From an uncultured Bacteroides sp. (GTDB lineage: Bacteria; Bacteroidota; Bacteroidia; Bacteroidales; Bacteroidaceae): a stretch of DNA of 54,873 bases. This document shows, piece after piece, positions 17,368-24,832 of this stretch (positions are counted from its first letter, which is position 1; every line of letters begins with the position of its first letter). Below the pieces are notes generated by a model that saw nothing but the letters and a program-made list of their open reading frames with translations, ran no database searches and was not told the DNA's origin. The position numbers were made by a program, and so were the translations under genes. The stretch lies in contig CAMTPA010000006.1 of assembly GCA_947074275.1 (NCBI GenBank), positions 1-54,873 on the forward strand, given 5' to 3'.

Positions 17368-19695
17368 TTAGTTATTGCAGCCACTTTCTTTGAAGATAAT
17401 TTTGCTCACTGTCACTTCGGTGTTGTCGGCGTTTCCGCCAAAATCGAACACCAAGTTTATCTTCTCCATATCAATGCCTGCCATTCCTGTCATTTCAAAC
17501 ACATAATCCTCAAAAGCTGCCAGTTTTACTCGTTCTGTAAAGTAGAACGTGTTGTCATCTCCCTCTTTGGTGAGTTTGATTGTAGCTCCAGACATATCTT
17601 GTGTGGAGGAGAGTATGCAATGAAAATCATAACTGTTGGCACTGTTGCTCGCCATATCGGTGCAGAAATGCACTTGTGCTTGCCACTGGTCGCTGGTGGC
17701 AGAAGGTAGGCCGATTTTGTATGAGTTTCCATTTACATCTATCACAGGGTCGGCTATTTGTGCCCAACCGGGTGCATAATAAAACGTATTATTGTAGGTT
17801 GCTCCATTCCAAAGGTTGCAGCTTGAATCGGCATTCCAGCTAACCTTTCCTGCGCCGTGTTCTTGTAGCACGATGCTGCTCACAGTCACTTCTGTATTAT
17901 CTGCATTACCACCAAAGTCGAACACAAGATTCACCTTGTCCATATCGATGCCTTCCATATTGATTTGCTTGAAGATATACTCTTCGTAAGCTTTCAAATC
18001 GACTCTTTCTGTGAAGTAGAAAGTGTCATCGTCTCCTTCAAGCGTTAGCTTCACGGTTACTCCTTTCATATCTTGCGTAGCGTTGAAGATGCAACGGAAA
18101 TCGTAAGCGGTGGCACTGTTAGTGCTCATTTCTGTTTTGAAGTGTACTTGTGCTTGCCACTGGTCGCTGGTAGCTGTGGGCAACGCTATCTTATACGAAT
18201 TGCCATTCACTTCGATTGTTGGGTCGGCTATCTGTGCCCACCCTGGTGCATAATAGAAGAAATTGGTATAAGTAGTTGAGTTCCAAAGATTGGATGCAGC
18301 ATCGGGTAGCCAAGTTACATCATCCTCTTCGACAGGCGGAGCGATTACGGTTCCATCATCGCAGCTATGTTCTTTCAGTACGATGCGGCTGATTGTAACC
18401 TCTGTGTTTTCTTCATTGCCACCAAAATCGAGTACCAAGCTAACCTGATCCATATCCAAGCCAGGCATATCGGTTTGTATAAAGGTGTAATCTTCGTAGG
18501 CTTTTAGCTTAATCATATCGGCAAAGTAATACACGTCGTCATCACCTGTTTTCACCAACTTCACCGTTACGCCTTTGTGGTCTTTGGTTGAATTGAATAT
18601 AGCCGAGAAATCGTAGTTGTTCACACTGTTTGTAGCCATATCGGTCAAGAACTTCACTTGTCCTTGCCATTGGTCGGTAGTAGCTTCGGGCAATGTTACT
18701 TTATAAGAGTTTCCGTTGATGTCAAACCCCGGGTCGGCTATTTGCGCCCATCCCGGTGCATACCAAAATTCGTTGGTGAAGTTTGTGGCGTTCCACATAT
18801 TGCAAGCATTGTCTGCATCGTAGCCACCGGGTTTTATGGTTTCGCCACTTACCAATGTGTAGTGCCAAGCTATCTCGCCATTGTCTGCCACCAACTCCAT
18901 TTTGCTTGGCGTGATGCTAAGAATTTTGTAGCGTGGCGAGTTGTAGATAGCGTCATTGGGAATGTAGGGAAATAGCGTGCGTTGAGGTAATGTCACATAC
19001 ACGTCATCGCCCATTATATCGAAATCGTAGGTAGCGGTTTGTTCCGAAACGGTTGCCATAAAATCGTTTCCATCGTTGGTGTTGAACTCGCTGAATGCCG
19101 AACAGCCAGTATTAACAAAAACCGTTCCACCTGCGCCGGGGTTGTAGTGGTAGCTTTTGTCTGTGCCAAAAGTCACCACGTCGTCATAAAGCCCCATTGC
19201 AGCCTTTTCGTTGGGCGATGCCGAATACCAGCCCAAGCCATCCGAACCCGATTCGCCACAACCTAAGTGACCTTGTTCACCTTTTGCCATCATCCATTCT
19301 TTCTTGTCATCGCCAGCCAAACGCTTGATGTAGGCACTAAAATCTACTACGGTGTTGTTGATGGTAAACTCTTTTGTGATAGATCCGTCGCTCACACCAT
19401 TGGCGTTGGCAAGTTTCACCTCTACTGTATAAGTACCGGCTTTGGCATAAATCTTAGAAAGCCCATTTACGGTAGAGTAGGTTTTGCCATCGAATATCCA
19501 AACGGGCATACACCGCTTGTTGCTAACACTAAAAGTCACTTGATTGATAGACTGATCCACATCAATTGTCACATCTATATCGGCGGCAAGTGGAATACCC
19601 GCTTCCGAAGGATGAACATACACCTCATCTTTGCAGGCAACCAATACCAGCAAGAAGACAACTAAACATCCGATATAACTATATATTCGTTTCAT
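17368..19695 (-). CDS. Surface glycan-binding lipoprotein with three tandem CBM-like modules
   Basis: 775 residues with a lipobox (LLVLVAC, followed by KDE). A PKD-like domain (about 35-115) and an unassigned middle domain (about 120-290) precede three repeats of about 150 residues starting near 296, 468 and 625. Each repeat carries the pattern YAPGWAQIADP, a DQWQ(A/G)QV motif, YYF/FYF and LDFGGN/FDFGGN. These look like beta-sandwich carbohydrate-binding modules with repeated aromatic residues. It follows susD by 21 bp, the classic position of an SGBP (SusE/F-like), and should capture beta-glucan at the cell surface. The exact CBM family is not certain from sequence alone. Confidence 0.85.
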   Translation of the reverse strand: MKRIYSYIGCLVVFLLVLVACKDEVYVHPSEAGIPLAADIDVTIDVDQSINQVTFSVSNKRCMPVWIFDGKTYSTVNGLSKIYAKAGTYTVEVKLANANGVSDGSITKEFTINNTVVDFSAYIKRLAGDDKKEWMMAKGEQGHLGCGESGSDGLGWYSASPNEKAAMGLYDDVVTFGTDKSYHYNPGAGGTVFVNTGCSAFSEFNTNDGNDFMATVSEQTATYDFDIMGDDVYVTLPQRTLFPYIPNDAIYNSPRYKILSITPSKMELVADNGEIAWHYTLVSGETIKPGGYDADNACNMWNATNFTNEFWYAPGWAQIADPGFDINGNSYKVTLPEATTDQWQGQVKFLTDMATNSVNNYDFSAIFNSTKDHKGVTVKLVKTGDDDVYYFADMIKLKAYEDYTFIQTDMPGLDMDQVSLVLDFGGNEENTEVTISRIVLKEHSCDDGTVIAPPVEEDDVTWLPDAASNLWNSTTYTNFFYYAPGWAQIADPTIEVNGNSYKIALPTATSDQWQAQVHFKTEMSTNSATAYDFRCIFNATQDMKGVTVKLTLEGDDDTFYFTERVDLKAYEEYIFKQINMEGIDMDKVNLVFDFGGNADNTEVTVSSIVLQEHGAGKVSWNADSSCNLWNGATYNNTFYYAPGWAQIADPVIDVNGNSYKIGLPSATSDQWQAQVHFCTDMASNSANSYDFHCILSSTQDMSGATIKLTKEGDDNTFYFTERVKLAAFEDYVFEMTGMAGIDMEKINLVFDFGGNADNTEVTVSKIIFKESGCNN

Positions 19696-19716
19696 ATTTC
19701 AGAGTTTTTAAGTGGG

Positions 19717-21231
19717 TTAGTAATTGTTTTGAGTTAAGGTGCCTTGTGCTGCATCAATTTCTCCTTGTGGGATAGGCAGATACTTTTTGCTTGCACTCCA
19801 AGAGTTGGTGCGATAGCCATACGCATCGGGCACTAAAGTTGAGGCTGCTTTGCCGCTACGAATCAAGTCCCAGTAACGCTTGCCTTCGCCTACAAATTCC
19901 AATCTGCGCTCTTCGATGATGTTGTCTACTGTGGCACTTACATTGTCGGTCAAACCTGCGCGTTGACGTACTTGTGTGAGATAACCAGCTGCATCGCCTG
20001 TACCTGCGCCACGTACTATCAGTTCGGCTGCATTGAGCAGTGTTTCCGAGTAGCGATAAATGCGTAGGTTGTTGTTCCAGTTCAAGTCGGCATCTGCTAT
20101 TTGGTCGGCGTTGTATCCACTACGAGCGATGTATTTTTCTAAAAAGAAGCCTGTGTCTTGATAACGAGGATTGTACGAACCATTGACCGCTGCATTAAAG
20201 CACGTAGCATCTCGGCGACTATCTCCCTCTTGATACATAGCATAAGTCTCGGTGCGGACTGGACAGAAACCCCAACCGTTGTCTCTACCTGCTGTGCCGT
20301 CTGCCCAGTTATTGGGGCTAATGAGGCGAGGAAGAACTGTGCCGCCCGAATAGATAGGATTGCTCCAAGAACGAGCAGCATTGTCGTCTTTGTAGTTTAT
20401 TTCAAAGATAGACTCTTTGCTCCATTCGCCCTCTTCGGCAAAGATGGTAGGATAATCATCGGCCAAGCCATACGACCCACTGCTGATAATCTCTTTCATA
20501 TAATTGAGTGCAGTGGCAAAACGGCTTTCGTCATTTTGATACATCACCATTTCTGCATAAAGCATATATACCATCGCTTTGGTGGCTCTACCCAAATTGG
20601 AGTTGGAGGCTTTCATTGGGAGTACATTCATTGCGATAACGCCTTCCAAATCGGTCACTACCCGGTCGTACACTTCGTCGGCATTGATTTGCTCGGCTAT
20701 ATAAGGGAAGGTGAGGTTTTCGAAATAGAAAGGTATGTTTCCCCAAAACTTCCACAACCAGTTGTAGTAGAAAGCACGTAGCGTGCGAGCTTCGGCTTCG
20801 TATAGCTTTTGGCTTTCGTCCGTCATATTGGCTTTTGCCCAACCAATGTAGGTCAGCACATCGTTTGAACGCTTCACACCTGAGTAGGCCACTGTCCAAA
20901 GCCCGGTCATGCAGTTGGTGGGAAGTGCTTCGTAATTCATCATCAAGTGCCAAAACTGGTTGTCGTTCTTGTCCGAACCACCTACCCAAATATCATCTGC
21001 CATAATATCCGACATCATATTCACAGGGTTGTATTGTCCCATACTGTAATCGGGCCATTGCAAAGGGTCGTAGGCTGCAATGAGTGCTTCGTAAACGTGC
21101 TCTTCGGTGTTGAAATATTGCTCGATGGTGACTTGCGTAGGAGGTTCTACTTCAAGAAACGAATCGGAGCAGCCTGTTGTCATCAGCGCAACAAACGATG
21201 CGCTCAATGCGAATAATTTATATTGTTTCAT
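19717..21231 (-). CDS. SusD-family nutrient-binding outer-membrane lipoprotein
   Basis: 504 residues from the start at 21231, giving lipobox MTTGC followed by SDSFLEVEPP, the typical SusD N-terminus. The protein has the TPR-like SusD fold and ends with WSASKKYLPIPQGEIDAAQGTLTQNNY-like sequence, including the conserved YLPIPQ near the C-terminus. It caps the SusC transporter and delivers oligosaccharide. It lies 22 bp after susC and 21 bp before the glycan-binding protein gene. Confidence 0.95.
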   Translation of the reverse strand: MKQYKLFALSASFVALMTTGCSDSFLEVEPPTQVTIEQYFNTEEHVYEALIAAYDPLQWPDYSMGQYNPVNMMSDIMADDIWVGGSDKNDNQFWHLMMNYEALPTNCMTGLWTVAYSGVKRSNDVLTYIGWAKANMTDESQKLYEAEARTLRAFYYNWLWKFWGNIPFYFENLTFPYIAEQINADEVYDRVVTDLEGVIAMNVLPMKASNSNLGRATKAMVYMLYAEMVMYQNDESRFATALNYMKEIISSGSYGLADDYPTIFAEEGEWSKESIFEINYKDDNAARSWSNPIYSGGTVLPRLISPNNWADGTAGRDNGWGFCPVRTETYAMYQEGDSRRDATCFNAAVNGSYNPRYQDTGFFLEKYIARSGYNADQIADADLNWNNNLRIYRYSETLLNAAELIVRGAGTGDAAGYLTQVRQRAGLTDNVSATVDNIIEERRLEFVGEGKRYWDLIRSGKAASTLVPDAYGYRTNSWSASKKYLPIPQGEIDAAQGTLTQNNY

Positions 21232-21253
21232 AGTTGAATTTATATTTAAGGAG

Positions 21254-24200
21254 TTAGAAAGCAAGATTAAAACCTAAACTCAATGTTCGCGCTTGTGGGT
21301 AAACACCTCGGTCGATGCCCAATGAAGTGCCACCCGAAGATATTTCAGGGTCGAATCCATCGTATTTGGTAAGAGTTACCAAGTTTTCGGCACTCACATA
21401 GATGCGTAGGTTGGTGATGAACACTTTGTTGGTAAGAGCCTGTGGCAATGTGTAGCCCAATTGAATGTTTTTCAGGCGGAAATAGTTCCCGTTCTTCACG
21501 TAGAGGTCTGACGACTGCCAGTTTACATTGTCGCCTATCACAAAGCGAGGAGTGGTATTGGAGCTTCCCTCACCTGTCCAGCGACCCAGCATCCATTCGG
21601 GCAAGTTGGTCGACGCTATATCGGTGCGTCGGGTAGCATCGAATATTTGGTTGCCTGCTGTGCCTTGCCATAGCATACTGAAGTCGAAACCTTTGTATGT
21701 GGCGTTCACGTTGATACCAAACGTCCAGTCGGGCATTCCTTTGCCAATTTTGGTGCGGTCGTCATCGTTTATCACTCCATCACCATTCACATCTACAAAG
21801 CGCACGTCACCCGGCACTGCATTGGGTTGTATCATCGAGGCTGTACCATCGGTTGTGGTGTGAGTATAGGCTCTTACCTCATCCATATTCTGAAAAATAC
21901 CAGCCGTTTTGTATCCGTAGAAGTAAGGGAATGGTAGCCCGTTTTGTGCTCGTGTGATAGTACCTATTCCTTGGAAATTGTCTAAGTTGCTCCATCCCGA
22001 CTCGTTGCCATATTCGATGAGCTTATTCTTTAGATAGGTGGCATTACCGCCTATGCGAAGTGTCCAGTTCTTGCGGTTTATTCGGTAGGCTGCTTCCATT
22101 TCTACACCTTTGTTTTCCATTTTGCCTACATTGCCTATTGGTTTCGATTCGCCTACATACGATGGAATGTTCATTTCCATCAACATACCGTTGGTTTTCT
22201 TTTTGTAGTAATCGATGCTGAAAGTCAGGGCATTGTTCAGAAATGCCAAGTCCAACCCCAAGTCGTATTGTTCAGACTCCTCCCATTTCAAGTCGGGATT
22301 GGCAAGTCCGCTTGCTTTCACACCGTTTATCATCGATTCGCCTGCGCCAAGCAGATAGTTGTTGCCGGTTGCGGTGAGCACGGTGTACATAAAGTTGCCG
22401 ATGTTTTCATTCCCGTTTTTACCCCACGAGAAACGTAGCTTTGCACTGCTCAGCCAGTCGAGCTTATCTTCCATAAACTTTTCGTTGGTGATGTTCCATC
22501 CTGCCGAAACCGATGGGAATATGGCGTAATGATTGTTTGAACCAAAGCGAGATGAACCGTCGCGGCGAATGGTGAATTGCAACATATATCGTTCGTCGTA
22601 GTTGTAGCTGACGCGCCCAAACATAGAGGCTAATGTGGCTTGAGCTTGTGCTCCACCATAGATACTCATATCACCATTTTCTTGCAATCCGTTACAGAAA
22701 TCGATGTAGGCTTTGTTGCCTGTTGGGTCAATCATTCCGAAGCGGCTACCACCCAAATAGAAACCATTGCTTTTTTTAGCCGACTGTCCTAAAAGAACAG
22801 AGAGTGTGTTTTTGCCAAACACTTTGTCGTAGGTCAGAATATTTTCAATCTGCCACACAGTGCCACGATCGCTTGAAGAGAATACACTCGAACGAGTAGC
22901 CTTGTTGTTGGCTGTCAGATAATAGAGCTGGGTGTATCCGTCGCTTCCCCAAAAAGCAAGGTCGGCGCCGTAAGATGTGCGAAACTTGATGCCATTCCAT
23001 ATCGCAAGTTCGGCAGTGAAGTTGGTTACGAATTTGTGCGACCATCCTTTGGTAGCGGGTAGCGATAGAAGAGCCAAGGGGTTGACCATCTCGTTGTAAT
23101 CGGCTCCAGCCATTGTGTACAGTTTGCCGTTGTTGGGGTCGTACATCGGAGTAAAGTCCGAGTAAGCCGAATAATAATCCAATTGATCTTGGGCGGCTTG
23201 TCCTTCGGCATACACAGGTAGAATGGGCGAGAGTGACAATGCGCTGCCCAATGCCGAACCATACGAAGAGTTTGTTTCGATGCCCGTCGATTTTACACGT
23301 GCATACGATATGTTGGCGGTCAGTTTCAAGCTGTTGAGCCACGTGCGTTCTTTGGTGTCGAACAGTGTGTAGGTGTTGTTGCTGCGCAAGGTGAGACGCT
23401 CGTAGTTTGAACGGCCATAATTACCACCCACAATACCATCTTGCTTGAAAAATCCAAGTGACAGCAAATAGCTCACTTTATCGCTCGCTCCGCTGAGGCT
23501 CACCTGATTGGACATAATGGGAGCGTTGTAATTGAAAGTCTCCTTTTGCCAGTTGGTGCCTTTGCCATACGAGTAGGGGTCGCTGTATTTAGGTGCTTGT
23601 CCCGAATTCATCAAACCTTCGTTCATCAATAAAGCATACTCTGTGGCGTTTAGCACCGAGCGTTCTTTCCAAGGGCTTTGCCAGCCATACGAGAAATCGT
23701 AGGTTAGTTTAGTCTTGCCCATTTGTCCTGTTTTGGTAGTCACCAATATCACACCGTTGGCTGCGCGTGCTCCATACACCGCACCCGAAGCAGCATCTTT
23801 CAAAACTTCGATAGATTGAATATCGTTGGGATTTAAGAAGTCAATTCCACCTTCGATAGGCATGCCATCTATAATATAGAGTGGATCGGAATTGTTGATA
23901 GTACCAATACCACGAATACGGATTTGTGAAGCTGCACCCGGCTGGCCCGAAGAGGATGTAACTGTGACACCCGAAGCCAAGCCTTTGAGCACGTTGTCTA
24001 CACGCGTGGGGCTTATCTTACCCAAATCGTCGGCCGAAACTTTGGCTATCGAGGCGGTTACTACGCTTTTCTTTTGAATGCCATAGCCCACTACTACCAC
24101 TTCGTCCAATGCCTCCGCATCTTCTTGCAAAACAATTTTCAAAAACGATTGTCCTTTTACTGCTACATCTTGTGTCTGATAGCCAATGTACGAGACACTG

Positions 24201-24412
24201 AGCAATGCGTTTGATGGAACTTTTAATGAGAAGTTTCCGTCCAAATCGCTCACAGTTCCCACGGAAGGGTTGCCTTTGAGTGTAATGTTTACTCCCGGTA
24301 AAGCTTCGCCATCGCTTCCGCTTATCACCAATCCTTTGAGCTGCAAATCTTGTGCATTGACGTGAGCAAGGATGAAGCTCAATAGTAGAAATACTAAAGA
24401 TAACTTTTTCAT
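21254..24412 (-). CDS. SusC-family TonB-dependent outer-membrane transporter
   Basis: 1052 residues: signal peptide (to about residue 20), carboxypeptidase-D-like N-terminal domain (about 25-100; GSDGEALPGVNITLKG), TonB box DEVVVVGYG, plug domain (RIRGIGTINNSDPLYIIDG) and a 22-strand barrel ending in LSLGFNLAF with a terminal aromatic. It imports oligosaccharides released at the surface, using energy from TonB-ExbBD. It is the first gene of the five-gene minus-strand locus and starts about 60 bp after a -7 box. Confidence 0.96.
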   Translation of the reverse strand: MKKLSLVFLLLSFILAHVNAQDLQLKGLVISGSDGEALPGVNITLKGNPSVGTVSDLDGNFSLKVPSNALLSVSYIGYQTQDVAVKGQSFLKIVLQEDAEALDEVVVVGYGIQKKSVVTASIAKVSADDLGKISPTRVDNVLKGLASGVTVTSSSGQPGAASQIRIRGIGTINNSDPLYIIDGMPIEGGIDFLNPNDIQSIEVLKDAASGAVYGARAANGVILVTTKTGQMGKTKLTYDFSYGWQSPWKERSVLNATEYALLMNEGLMNSGQAPKYSDPYSYGKGTNWQKETFNYNAPIMSNQVSLSGASDKVSYLLSLGFFKQDGIVGGNYGRSNYERLTLRSNNTYTLFDTKERTWLNSLKLTANISYARVKSTGIETNSSYGSALGSALSLSPILPVYAEGQAAQDQLDYYSAYSDFTPMYDPNNGKLYTMAGADYNEMVNPLALLSLPATKGWSHKFVTNFTAELAIWNGIKFRTSYGADLAFWGSDGYTQLYYLTANNKATRSSVFSSSDRGTVWQIENILTYDKVFGKNTLSVLLGQSAKKSNGFYLGGSRFGMIDPTGNKAYIDFCNGLQENGDMSIYGGAQAQATLASMFGRVSYNYDERYMLQFTIRRDGSSRFGSNNHYAIFPSVSAGWNITNEKFMEDKLDWLSSAKLRFSWGKNGNENIGNFMYTVLTATGNNYLLGAGESMINGVKASGLANPDLKWEESEQYDLGLDLAFLNNALTFSIDYYKKKTNGMLMEMNIPSYVGESKPIGNVGKMENKGVEMEAAYRINRKNWTLRIGGNATYLKNKLIEYGNESGWSNLDNFQGIGTITRAQNGLPFPYFYGYKTAGIFQNMDEVRAYTHTTTDGTASMIQPNAVPGDVRFVDVNGDGVINDDDRTKIGKGMPDWTFGINVNATYKGFDFSMLWQGTAGNQIFDATRRTDIASTNLPEWMLGRWTGEGSSNTTPRFVIGDNVNWQSSDLYVKNGNYFRLKNIQLGYTLPQALTNKVFITNLRIYVSAENLVTLTKYDGFDPEISSGGTSLGIDRGVYPQARTLSLGFNLAF

Positions 24413-24471
24413 AAATGTATTGAATTAAGGGTTAACAATATTCTCTGTTTGTTCGTCTCAGAGGGACAATG

Positions 24472-24479
24472 CAAATATA
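24472..24479 (-). promoter_or_regulatory. -7 promoter box of the glycan locus (susC)
   Basis: Minus-strand TATATTTG fits TAnnTTTG and predicts a leader of about 50 bases. There is no TTG near the -33 position, which is consistent with dependence on an activator. Confidence 0.55.
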
Positions 24480-24520
24480 GAGTGGCGCTAATGAAAATGT
24501 ATAAAAAAGAATAATTCTAA

Positions 24521-24573
24521 AATACGTCAGTGGGTAAAATAGAATACGTTTTCAATACGTCAATGATGGGTAA
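24521..24573 (-). promoter_or_regulatory. Candidate operator: three AATACGT boxes upstream of susC
   Basis: AATACGT occurs at 24521, 24543 and 24554, spaced 22 and 11 bp, close to two turns and one turn of DNA, so all face the same side. The outer two extend to AATACGTCAGTGGGTAA (24521-24537) and AATACGTCAATGATGGGTAA (24554-24573). They lie about 40-95 bp upstream of the -7 box, where activators bind. The obvious binder is the LuxR-type regulator encoded at 24833-27721, but that link is inference. Confidence 0.45.
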
Positions 24574-24664
24574 CTTGTTGTTTGTTAGTGTTTTAGTTGT
24601 ACGTTGGCCGGGGTTGTAAGACTGATAAACAGGTACTGTTTATTGTCGTTTATATCTCCCGTTT

Positions 24665-24776
24665 GCTGGCAGGAGCTTACCAAGTTGGTAGATAGGGCTT
24701 GCCAGCTTGGTAGATAGAGCTTGCCAGGTCGGTAGATAGGGCTTGCCAGGTTGGCAGATATATATACCTACCAATC
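24665..24776. repeat. Intergenic tandem array B (22-bp unit)
   Basis: A degenerate first copy (24665-24685) is followed by three nearly identical 22-bp units at 24686-24707, 24708-24729 and 24730-24751, each built on GGTAGATAGGGCTTGCCAG. A final unit becomes a hairpin: TTGGCAGATA (24751-24760) with TACCTACCAA (24765-24774). It lies 57 bp after the regulator's stop codon, on the far side of the susC operator. It is the most regular of the three related arrays. Confidence 0.9.
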
Positions 24777-24832
24777 CGCTTATATAAAACTACAATTTTG
24801 TTGCTTGAGACTTGCTAAAAAGAATATAGGAT

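Larger units (their letters stand above)
24413..24832. other. Regulatory intergenic region susC to regulator
   Basis: 420 bp without a gene. It holds the susC promoter (24472-24479), three AATACGT boxes (24521-24573) and repeat array B (24665-24776). The rest is AT-rich sequence with nothing I recognise. Confidence 0.8.

Noticed and set aside
20158..20781. 207-residue plus-strand frame opposite susD
   Set aside because: Shadow frame, Ile- and Cys-rich without domain features, opposite a clear SusD.
22845..23342. 165-residue minus-strand frame within susC
   Set aside because: It is in another frame of the same strand as susC, with no signatures.
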